From the NCBI RefSeq assembly GCF_014495845.1, contig NZ_CP061080.1:1105001-1169000 (forward strand): a stretch of 64,000 bases of DNA, read 5' to 3'. Position numbers and translations under genes: made by a program. The stretch comes from Aquibium microcysteis. Lineage in GTDB: Bacteria > Pseudomonadota > Alphaproteobacteria > Rhizobiales > Rhizobiaceae. Below, piece after piece: positions 45,714-53,775 of this stretch. The notes below the pieces were generated by a model. It worked only from the letters and a program-made list of their open reading frames with translations. It was not told the origin of the DNA and did not search any database. The number at the start of each line of letters is the position of its first letter. Positions within the stretch are counted from its first letter, which is position 1.

Positions 45714-46685
45714 TCAACCGGGAAGCGTCGGTCCGAGCCCGGTGCGGACCGGCGCGACGGGGACGACCTTGCCGCGGCTGCGCGGCGGCTCGGCCGGCGT
45801 CTTGCGTCCCAGGAAGGCGACGATGTGGTCGCGGGCGCGGCGCGCCTCGATCGTCTCGATCAGCGGCCAGACATGGTACATGCCTTCCTCGACGAAGAGC
45901 TCGATGTCGACGCCGGCAGCGCGGGCGCCCTCGGCGAAGCCGAGCGTTCCCGAATGCAGCAGGTCGCGTGTCGACGAGAACACCAGGGTTTTCGGAAGCA
46001 CCGCGAGGTCGCCATGGCGCGGACTGATGCGCCAGTCGGCGACATCGAGCCCGGCGCAATAGAGGCGGATCGCCTCCATGCCGCCCGGCACGTCGAGCCA
46101 CGGATCGTTCAGCGCCGCCTCCACCATCGCCTCCCGGGCGGTCATGTCGAGGCCGGGCGAGATCAGCACGTGGCGGCCGGGCAGGGGCATTCGCCGCTCC
46201 GCCGCCAGCATGGTCAGCACCACCGCCATGTTGCCGCCGGCCGAATCGCCCATGAACACGACCTCGCTCGCCGGGCTCTCGCCCAGCACCGCGCGGTAGG
46301 TCGCCATCGCCATGCGGAACATCGCGTGGAAATCGTGCTCGGGGGCGAGGGGGTAGATCGGCACGGTGACCCGCGCGCCGGTGCGCCGCGCGACGTCGGC
46401 GATCAGGTTCCAGTGATAGCTGGTGATCTCGAAACAGAAGGCGCCGCCGTGGAAATACACCACGTGGCCGGCGCCGCGGCGCGTGGCGGGGATGTCGTAG
46501 ACGGGCCAGCCGTCGATGACGCGCTGCTCGATCCGGTGGCGCAGCGCGATGGCGGGCGGGGGGCGATGATCGGCACGCTGCCGGTCGCGGGCGATCCAGC
46601 GGTGCAGCTCCGCCGCGCTCGAAAACGCCTTCTTGCGCGTGAGCTTCAGATAGAGGCCGACGCATCTGCTTTTCAGGCTCGGCAT
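45714..46685 (-). CDS. HSL-family alpha/beta hydrolase (esterase), copy 2
   Basis: The 323-residue protein starts at ATG 46685. It is a paralogue of the gene at 44701-45636, with HGGAF (79-83), Ser148 in GDSAGG, the acid in SSTRDLLHSG and the His in YHVWPLIE. The two share most landmarks but have clearly diverged, so the duplication is not recent. A proline- and arginine-rich tail of about 20 residues (PPRSRGKVVPVAPVRTG) is unique to this copy. Seventy-seven bases separate the genes. Confidence 0.87.
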   Translation of the reverse strand: MPSLKSRCVGLYLKLTRKKAFSSAAELHRWIARDRQRADHRPPPAIALRHRIEQRVIDGWPVYDIPATRRGAGHVVYFHGGAFCFEITSYHWNLIADVARRTGARVTVPIYPLAPEHDFHAMFRMAMATYRAVLGESPASEVVFMGDSAGGNMAVVLTMLAAERRMPLPGRHVLISPGLDMTAREAMVEAALNDPWLDVPGGMEAIRLYCAGLDVADWRISPRHGDLAVLPKTLVFSSTRDLLHSGTLGFAEGARAAGVDIELFVEEGMYHVWPLIETIEARRARDHIVAFLGRKTPAEPPRSRGKVVPVAPVRTGLGPTLPG

Positions 46686-46799
46686 GGGGCTCCGATCCTC
46701 CGGGGTCCGAGTGAAGGACCGTCCGGCGCGATCGTCAAGGGCCCAGGCAGGGAGCCAGCTTGGCGCGAGACCGGGACGGCGCCCGGCCAACGCCCCTTG

Positions 46800-48848
46800 T
46801 CAGCTTCGGTTCCGCCGCGCGTCGCGTTCCTCGCGCGAGCGGCGGCGCGGGGTGGAATCGCCGGTGGCGCCGTCGACGGTGGTGGCGCGGGGCGGCAGGG
46901 TGACCGCTTCGGCCAGATGCGGGAAGGCGTCGACCTTGTTGGGCAGCGCCATGGCGTTGACGAAATGCTGCTGGAAGCGCGGCTCGAGCGCCGTCTCGAT
47001 CTTCTCGATGCGCTGCACCGTCCGCTCGATCTCGCGCCGGTGGTCGCGGCTGAGCAGCGCCATCAGCGCGCCGGTGCCGGCGGCGTTGCCGACCGCCTTG
47101 ACCTCGGCGAGATCGCAGTCGGGGATGAGACCGAGCACCATGGCGTATTTCGGATCGATGAAGGAGCCGAAGGCGCCGGCGAGCGCGATCGTGTCGACAT
47201 GGTCGATGCCGAGCTTCTCCATCAGGAGCTTGACGCCGGCATAGAGCGCCGACTTGGCGAGCTGGATGGCGCGGACGTCGTTCTGGGTGACGGAGATCTC
47301 CTGCTTGCCCTGGTGCAGCAGGTAGGAATGGGTGCGCCCGGTCTGGCGGATGCGCGGGCTGCGCGCGGCCAGCCCGCCGTCGATCACGCCGTCCTCCGAG
47401 ATGATGCCGGCGAGATACATTTCCGCCACCACCTCGATGATCGCCGAGCCGCAGATGCCGGTGATGCCGAGGCGTTCGGCGTCCGCGTCGAAGCCCGGCT
47501 CGTCCGACCAGAGGTCGGAGCCGATGATCTTGAAGCGCGGTTCGAGCGTGGCGGGATCGATGCGCACGCGTTCGATGGCGCCGGGCGCGGCGCGCTGGCC
47601 GGCCGAGATTTCCGCACCTTCGAAGGCGGGGCCGGTGGGCGAGGAGGCGGCGACGAGACGATCCCGGTTGCCGAGCACGATCTCGGCATTGGTGCCGACG
47701 TCGACGAGGAGCATCATGCGGTCCTGCCGGTGCGGCCCTTCTGACAGCGTCGCGCCTGCGGCATCCGCCCCGACGTGCCCGGCGATGCAGGGCAGCATGT
47801 AGATGCGTGCGCCGGTGTTGATGCCGAGCCCGAGATCGCTCGCCCAGGTGTGGACCGCGCCCGAGACGGCGAGCGCGAAAGGCGCCTGGCCGAGTTCGGT
47901 CGGATCGATCCCGAGGAACAGATGGTGCATGATCGGGTTGCCGACGATGACCGCATCGAGCACGTTGTTCGGATCCACGCCGCCTTCCGCGCAGACCTTG
48001 CGCGTCAGCTCGGTGACGGCGTCGCGCACAGCCTTCGTCATCTGGTCGCGACCGTCGGGATTCATCATCACGTAGGAGACGCGGCTCATCAGATCCTCGC
48101 CGAAGCGGATCTGCGGGTTCTGCATGCCCGACGAGGCGACGATGCGGCCCGACAGGAGCGAGACGAGGTGCATGGCGATGGTGGTCGAGCCGATGTCGCA
48201 GGCGATGCCGTAGGCTTCGTTGTGCAGGCCCGGCCACAGCGCGATGATGTTGGGCCGCGAGGCTTCGAGGTCGCGGTGGATCGCCGCCGTCACGCCCCAG
48301 TTCCCCTTGCGCAGGATGCCCTGCACCTGTGGAATGAGATATTGCGAGACGAGCAGGTTGTCGAAGCCCCAGTCCCTGTCCAGCATCGCCTTCAGCCGGT
48401 CGAGATCGCCGAGCGGCTTGTGCATGTCGGGCTCCTCGACCTCCACGTAGCAGAGCTGGACGGCGGGGTTGCGCTCGATGATGCGGTCGATGGCCGACTT
48501 GCGCACCACCTGGGCATTGACCACCGTGTCCTGCGGCACGTCGATGACGAGGTCGCCCTGGATGGTGGCCGAGCAGGACAGGCGACGGTTCTCCGGCAGG
48601 CCGCGCACGCGGTCGTAGCGCTCCTCCTTGGGGCCGCGGGCGGAGATGTGGTCGTTGGAGGAGACGATCTTGTGCTTGGCGAAGCTGCCCTCCTGCACCT
48701 CCACCTGACAGCGCCCGCAGGTGGCGCGGCCGCCGCAGACGCTCTCGACGTAGACGCCGAGCGAGCGCGCGGCATCGAGCACCGGCGTGCCGACCGGAAA
48801 GCGGCCGCGCTTGCCGGACGGCATGAACAGGACGAGGGGATCGGACAT
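46800..48848 (-). CDS. Corrinoid-protein reductive activator (RACo/RamA-like, DUF4445)
   Basis: The 682-residue protein starts at ATG 48848. The N-terminal 2Fe-2S ferredoxin domain has Cys38, Cys44, Cys47 and Cys92. A middle linker is followed from about residue 210 by an ASKHA-type ATPase fold (ACDIGSTTIAMHLVSLL; LVDVGTNAEIVLGN). Such proteins use ATP to reduce inactive Co(II) corrinoid back to Co(I) for methyltransferase reactions. It is the likely reactivase for the corrinoid protein at 52843. The tail ends in a basic RRRSREERDARRNRS segment. Confidence 0.9.
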   Translation of the reverse strand: MSDPLVLFMPSGKRGRFPVGTPVLDAARSLGVYVESVCGGRATCGRCQVEVQEGSFAKHKIVSSNDHISARGPKEERYDRVRGLPENRRLSCSATIQGDLVIDVPQDTVVNAQVVRKSAIDRIIERNPAVQLCYVEVEEPDMHKPLGDLDRLKAMLDRDWGFDNLLVSQYLIPQVQGILRKGNWGVTAAIHRDLEASRPNIIALWPGLHNEAYGIACDIGSTTIAMHLVSLLSGRIVASSGMQNPQIRFGEDLMSRVSYVMMNPDGRDQMTKAVRDAVTELTRKVCAEGGVDPNNVLDAVIVGNPIMHHLFLGIDPTELGQAPFALAVSGAVHTWASDLGLGINTGARIYMLPCIAGHVGADAAGATLSEGPHRQDRMMLLVDVGTNAEIVLGNRDRLVAASSPTGPAFEGAEISAGQRAAPGAIERVRIDPATLEPRFKIIGSDLWSDEPGFDADAERLGITGICGSAIIEVVAEMYLAGIISEDGVIDGGLAARSPRIRQTGRTHSYLLHQGKQEISVTQNDVRAIQLAKSALYAGVKLLMEKLGIDHVDTIALAGAFGSFIDPKYAMVLGLIPDCDLAEVKAVGNAAGTGALMALLSRDHRREIERTVQRIEKIETALEPRFQQHFVNAMALPNKVDAFPHLAEAVTLPPRATTVDGATGDSTPRRRSREERDARRNRS

Positions 48849-48868
48849 GCGTGGGGGTGCCGTATGGG

Positions 48869-49492
48869 TTACTGTTCGGTGACGGACGCGAGGCCTTCGA
48901 AGATGTCGGCGAGCGCGAGCGTGACGCCGATTTCGGGGATGTCGATCACATCTTGACTGTCGGAAAAGACAACAACCGTCGGCGCTTCACCCGACCGCCG
49001 CGTATGCAACTGGACGCGCAGCTTGTCCGGGTCGATGATCATGACGTGGCGAATTGTCTGAACCCGCCAGTATTCTGTGATCTTGCCTGCCAGATCGAAC
49101 GTTCTCGTGGACGGAGACAAGACCTCGGCCACCAGTATCGGGTGCTCAAATGTAAAGCCCCCATCGATTTTCGTCCCGCAGTCGACGACAAGGTCGGGAA
49201 ACCGGATCTGATTTTCCGCCGTCTTCACGGCCGCATCGCTTACATAGGCGCTGCAGCGACCGTCTCGAAGCTGGTTGCCGAACAGGCGGGAAAGGTTGCT
49301 GTTCACCCTGTTATGGCGCCGGCTGGCGCCGGTCATCATGGTCGGGGCCGTGGCTCCTGGAAGTGTCACGGCGATGGGGAGCCGCTTGAGCATCGGAACG
49401 CCATCCACGAGTTCGTATTTCTCCTCCTGGTGTTCGTTCCAGGCGAAGAACTCGTCGATTGTCCATTTCCGCTGCGTCTGAACGACTGTCAT
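48869..49492 (-). CDS. Uma2-family (DUF820) putative restriction-like endonuclease
   Basis: About 207 residues from ATG 49492; TTG 49516 is an alternative. The PD-(D/E)XK-like core is visible: YELVDGVPML, FPDLVVD, PILVAEVLSPST and EYWRV. Uma2 proteins are numerous in some bacteria, with unknown roles. Its location between two corrinoid-system genes looks like a later insertion, since the flanking genes belong to the same pathway. Codon use is somewhat less GC-rich than its neighbours. Confidence 0.82.
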   Translation of the reverse strand: MTVVQTQRKWTIDEFFAWNEHQEEKYELVDGVPMLKRLPIAVTLPGATAPTMMTGASRRHNRVNSNLSRLFGNQLRDGRCSAYVSDAAVKTAENQIRFPDLVVDCGTKIDGGFTFEHPILVAEVLSPSTRTFDLAGKITEYWRVQTIRHVMIIDPDKLRVQLHTRRSGEAPTVVVFSDSQDVIDIPEIGVTLALADIFEGLASVTEQ

Positions 49493-49550
49493 CTTATCCG
49501 AGGTGCTCCCGGTCAATGCTGAGACAGATTACGCTTGCGAAAGGGCTCCG

Positions 49551-50519
49551 TCACCCCCGGCCCATCCGCGCCTCGCGGCCGCCGCGGCGGCGCCCGCCGG
49601 CTGATCCGCCGTCGCCCGGTGCATTCACCTGCACCGGTGCGGGGGCGGCGTGTTCGCCGGGCTTGTAGTCCTTGTAGGTGCGGATCCAGTTCATGCAGTC
49701 CTTGTCGGTGCCGTTGAGCACGTTGGCGCCGCGCACGGCCTCCATCTCCTGCGGGCGGCAGGGGTTCATGATGGCGGACGTCATGCCTGCGCCGATGACC
49801 ATCGGGATGAAGGCGGCGTTGATGCCATGGCGGTGCGGCAGGCCGAAGGAGACGTTGGAAAGGCCGCAGGTGGTGTTGACCTTGAGCTCCTCGCGCAGCC
49901 GGCGCAGCAGCGCGAAGACCTGGCGGCCGGCATCGCCCAGCGCGCCGATCGGCATGACCAGCGGATCGACGACGACGTCGTGCGGCTTGATGCCGTGGTC
50001 CATGGCACGCTCGACGATCTTCTTGGCGACCGCGAAGCGCACGTCCGGATCCATCGAGATGCCGGTCTCGTCGTTGGAGATCGCCACCACCGGCACGTCA
50101 TACTTCTTGACCAGCGGCAGGATGGCCTCGAGCTTCTCCTCCTCTCCGGTGACCGAATTGACCAGCGGCCGGCCCTTGGCGACCTTGAGTCCGGCCTCGA
50201 TGGCGGCCGTCACCGAACTGTCGATCGACAGCGGCAGGTCGACGAGATCCTGCACGATCTGCAGCGTCCGGACGAGCAGGTCGGGCTCGGTGGCGTTCGG
50301 GTCGACGGCGGTGACGCCGGCATTGACGTCGAGCATCGTGGCGCCCGCGGCGGCCTGCTCCAGCGCGTCCTTGATGACCGTCTCGAAATTGCCGGCGACC
50401 ATCTCGGCGGCGAGCTTCTTGCGGCCGGTCGGGTTGATGCGCTCGCCGATGACGCAGAAGGGCTGGTCGAAACCGATGATGATCTCCCGGGACGCCGAGG
50501 CGACGATGGTGCGGGTCAT
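49551..50519 (-). CDS. Methyltetrahydrofolate:corrinoid methyltransferase (pterin-binding)
   Basis: The 322-residue protein starts at ATG 50519. A TIM-barrel pterin-binding domain is evident: VIGERINPTGRKKL, GATMLDVNAGV, LPLSIDSSV and a late TCGLSNVSFGLPHR. This matches AcsE/MtgA-type enzymes that move the methyl group between methylcorrinoid and tetrahydrofolate. In this locus it would accept the methyl group from MtgB via the corrinoid protein. The C-terminal 25 residues are Gly/Arg-rich and probably disordered. Confidence 0.88.
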   Translation of the reverse strand: MTRTIVASASREIIIGFDQPFCVIGERINPTGRKKLAAEMVAGNFETVIKDALEQAAAGATMLDVNAGVTAVDPNATEPDLLVRTLQIVQDLVDLPLSIDSSVTAAIEAGLKVAKGRPLVNSVTGEEEKLEAILPLVKKYDVPVVAISNDETGISMDPDVRFAVAKKIVERAMDHGIKPHDVVVDPLVMPIGALGDAGRQVFALLRRLREELKVNTTCGLSNVSFGLPHRHGINAAFIPMVIGAGMTSAIMNPCRPQEMEAVRGANVLNGTDKDCMNWIRTYKDYKPGEHAAPAPVQVNAPGDGGSAGGRRRGGREARMGRG

Positions 50520-50613
50520 GTCTGTCTTCTCCGGGCGTCGGCGACGCAGTGTCGGGTTGGTCGGGTTCTGTGGCGGTGGGGCGTCGAGCGGGAGGCGAGG
50601 GCGGTCAGCAGGA

Positions 50614-50916
50614 TCAGCCGCTTTCACGGCCGCCGGCTTTCGCCAGTGCCACCAGCCGGTCGCGGCCGTAGTCGGCCTCGATGGCGCTCATGGCGCGGTC
50701 GGCCTCGGCTTCGAGATCGTCGCCCACCGGTACAGCTGATGCCTTGCGCCATTCCTCGAGGTAGGCGCCGCTCTCGGCCGCGCCGGACCGCATCGCCGCC
50801 ATGTCGATGGCCTCGGTGAAACGCAGCGGCAGTTCGCGCTTGGCGCTGGCGCGGCCCTTCTTGACGATGACCTGTGCGGGGATGTCCCGCCAGTAGACGA
50901 CGATCAGTTCGGCCAT
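50614..50916 (-). CDS. Small PF13769-like ('virulence factor') protein
   Basis: The 100-residue protein starts at ATG 50916. It begins MAELIVVYWRDIPAQVIVKK, followed by an alpha-helical segment (LRFTEAIDMAAMRSGAAESG) and ends VALAKAGGRESG. The family label is historical and gives no biochemical role. It recurs next to corrinoid methyltransferase genes in rhizobia, from my recollection, and may be an accessory factor. It is 94 bases upstream of the pterin methyltransferase gene and co-oriented. Confidence 0.72.
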   Translation of the reverse strand: MAELIVVYWRDIPAQVIVKKGRASAKRELPLRFTEAIDMAAMRSGAAESGAYLEEWRKASAVPVGDDLEAEADRAMSAIEADYGRDRLVALAKAGGRESG

Positions 50917-51054
50917 CGGCCCTGCTCCAGAGGATCTGCACCGAGATGTGCCGGAACGCGACGGTCCCCGCTTCTCATGTGGCGACGCGGGCGCCTTCAA
51001 AAGCGACGTCGCAATGCGAACAGGCTGCCACGGCCGTCCGGATGTCGCGCCGGC

Positions 51055-51744
51055 TCAGAACCAGTGATGCAGGCCGGCGGTCTTCCAGAGAAGGTTCAGC
51101 ACGGCTCCGGCAGAGACCACCACGGCGACGATGATGGCGAGCGATGTGATTCCGACCGCCACCCCGATGCCGAACAGGATGCCGTCGCGCTCCGATAGCG
51201 CGAGCCCGACGAGCGTGGAAGCGAAGGCCGGCAGCCAGTTGCCGAGCGGCACCGGCAGCACCACGGCGATGCCGAGGATCAGGGCGATGACGCCGATGGC
51301 ACGATCCCCCTGGCGGCGCCAGAACGGCCAGTAGCGCGGCCGCACCAGCCGCTCGAGCCGCTGCAGCAGCGGGACGATCCGCGCCGATCCCGTTCGGAAC
51401 CGGTCGAGCGGGATCGATTTCGACAGGAGCGATTGCGGAAGCCAGGCCGTCCTGCGTCCGAGCACCATCTGTGCCGCGACGATGACGATGGGGATGCCGA
51501 GGAAGACGGAGGCGCCGGGCGGCAGCGGCAGCAGGTTGAGCGAGGAGAAGAAGACGAGGAGGGTGGCGAACGAACGGTCGCCCAGCGCGTCGCGGATCGA
51601 CCCGACCGTGATCGGTCCGGTTGCTTCGGCGGCCAGGACGAGGAAAACGTCGGAGAGCCGCCGCGGCCTTGGCCGGCGCGCCTTGCCCGGTGCGAGCTTG
51701 TCGTCTCCGTCCATGTCCCATCCCCGCGCCGGCACCGATGTCAT
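51055..51744 (-). CDS. ExoD-family membrane protein
   Basis: The 229-residue protein starts at ATG 51744, chosen because AAGGTG precedes it; ATG 51714 is in frame. Conserved ExoD features include LGDRSFATLLVFFSSLNLLPLPPG, GIPIVIVAAQMVLGR and the polar PRYWPFWRRQGDRAIG loop. Several membrane helices are predicted. ExoD proteins influence exopolysaccharide production and symbiosis in rhizobia. No exopolysaccharide genes are adjacent, and it sits inside the corrinoid locus. Confidence 0.83.
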   Translation of the reverse strand: MTSVPARGWDMDGDDKLAPGKARRPRPRRLSDVFLVLAAEATGPITVGSIRDALGDRSFATLLVFFSSLNLLPLPPGASVFLGIPIVIVAAQMVLGRRTAWLPQSLLSKSIPLDRFRTGSARIVPLLQRLERLVRPRYWPFWRRQGDRAIGVIALILGIAVVLPVPLGNWLPAFASTLVGLALSERDGILFGIGVAVGITSLAIIVAVVVSAGAVLNLLWKTAGLHHWF

Positions 51745-52015
51745 GCGCCTGCACCTTGCCCCGAACGCTTATGCGACAATGGCCGTTAACCCTTGATGAC
51801 AGGTTGCGCCACTACAATTCTCGCCGCCGTCGGCACGACGGGGAGCAGAGTTGCAGCGGACCATGCGACCTGACACGTGACGCGATCCGTCGGATTCGCC
51901 CGCATGCGTCAGGGTTCTGTTCCGTGCATGTCGTTCACCCGAATCCGGTGCCGACATTCGGGAGACATGCTCTGCGGCCCGAATTCGGGCATATTGATGG
52001 AATTGAAGCCCGTGC

Positions 52016-52666
52016 TCAGGACGTCGGCCAGGCCGCACGGTCGAGGGCCTGAACGAGATCGCCATAGCCGGTGACACGCTTCTCGTAGGCGAGGCCGAGC
52101 AGCCGCGCTGCATCCTGTGCCACGGCTTCCAGCGCCGGATCCTCGGTCTGGGCGAGGTAGACCAGCTTTTCGTAATTGCCGAAGAAATCCGCGATGAGTT
52201 CCGGATGCCGGTCGAGCCCCAGCGGCTTCATGAAGAAGGCGTCGAACTGGCGGCAGAGGAAGTCGGTCATGTAGAACGACGTCATGTCGTCGTCGGCGAT
52301 CGCCTCGAAGGCTTCCATTCCCTGGTAGAAGGCGAAGCAGTGCGGCCCTTCCATCCGTGCCACACCGTGCTTCTCGCAGACGCGGTCGAGCAGCCCGCCG
52401 GTGCCGCAATCGGCATAGCCGACGAAGATGTTCCGGTAGCCCTCGCTCCGGGCCTTGTCGATCGTTGCGTCCATGGCCGGCGCTATGCGGTCGGGATGGA
52501 AGTGGAACTCGGCCGGCAGGCAGGTGAGTTCGAGGTGGTCGAGCCCGAGCCGCTCCTTCACCGCCAGTACCTCGCGGGCGATCATTCCGCAGGCGATGAC
52601 GAGAACCTTCTCGCCTTCGGCGCGTTGACGGGGTGTCGCTGCAACCCCTTCAAGGAGACTTTTCAT
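52016..52666 (-). CDS. DUF1638 protein
   Basis: The 216-residue protein starts at ATG 52666 with an excellent GGGAGG site upstream. Conserved-looking stretches are KVLVIACGMIAREVLAVKE, LPAEFHFHPDRIAPAMD and YADCGTGGLLD, with Cys and His residues that could bind a metal. DUF1638 genes often sit with corrinoid methyltransferases, hence a possible accessory role. Its start codon overlaps the start codon of the divergent entericidin gene by two bases, and its ribosome site lies inside that gene. No alternative start keeps the conserved N-terminus. Confidence 0.85.
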   Translation of the reverse strand: MKSLLEGVAATPRQRAEGEKVLVIACGMIAREVLAVKERLGLDHLELTCLPAEFHFHPDRIAPAMDATIDKARSEGYRNIFVGYADCGTGGLLDRVCEKHGVARMEGPHCFAFYQGMEAFEAIADDDMTSFYMTDFLCRQFDAFFMKPLGLDRHPELIADFFGNYEKLVYLAQTEDPALEAVAQDAARLLGLAYEKRVTGYGDLVQALDRAAWPTS

Positions 52667-52823
52667 GACCGCCTCCCTGCTTTCGCGGCTTGCCGTGCTG
52701 GCCGTCGTCGCGCTGGCCTCGACCGGCTGCGCCAACACCATCCGCGGCATCGGCCGGGATGCCGCCAGCACGGTCGATGCGACCCAGAACGCCGGAGCCA
52801 ACGTCGCCGAGGCCGCCGACTGA
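52665..52823 (+). CDS. Entericidin-like lipoprotein
   Basis: A 52-residue protein from ATG 52665, preceded by AAGGAGA. The signal peptide ends in a lipobox (LASTGC), after which the mature part CANTIRGIGRDAASTVDATQ resembles EcnA/EcnB entericidins, small cell-envelope lipoproteins. The ATG overlaps the divergent DUF1638 start (CATG), so each gene's ribosome site falls within the other's coding sequence. It converges with the corrinoid-protein gene, 19 bases away. Confidence 0.85.
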   Translation: MTASLLSRLAVLAVVALASTGCANTIRGIGRDAASTVDATQNAGANVAEAAD

Positions 52824-52842
52824 CGGACCTCGCGCCTCCGTC

Positions 52843-53541
<699 letters not shown>

Positions 53542-53627
53542 CGTGGGCTCCAGAGGATGCTTCGGTGCGTTCGGTCACGCTCCCGGACAGTGGCTCATGT
53601 GTATTCGCCATGGGCACGCGGTTCATA

Positions 53628-53698
53628 GTCGATTTGCGACTTGAGACGCGACGAAAGCGACTGGAAAACACTCCTCGTCGGTGTCGATTTTGCGACAC
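53628..53698. promoter_or_regulatory. Two related palindromes in the mtgB/corrinoid divergent promoter
   Basis: GTCGATTTGCGAC (53628-53640, arms GTCG/CGAC) and GTGTCGATTTTGCGACAC (53681-53698, arms GTGTCG/CGACAC) lie 40 bases apart between the divergent starts. They share the core GTCGATTT(T)GCGAC. Paired sites of this kind suggest a regulator controlling both genes together. The GlxA/GbdR-like AraC protein is a candidate. Binding is not shown. Confidence 0.5.
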
Positions 53699-53775
53699 GT
53701 GCTGACGTTGCCGGGACGGTTCGGCGATGGCCCATCACTACGATCCGGGCCAATGGCCGCAAAGGCCCTGAACTC

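Noticed and set aside
53542..53600. GCCACTGTCCGGGA on the minus strand upstream of the corrinoid-protein gene, similar to part of a cobalamin riboswitch B12 box
   Set aside because: The other conserved riboswitch segments are missing upstream and the space to the start codon is too short, so this is probably a chance match.
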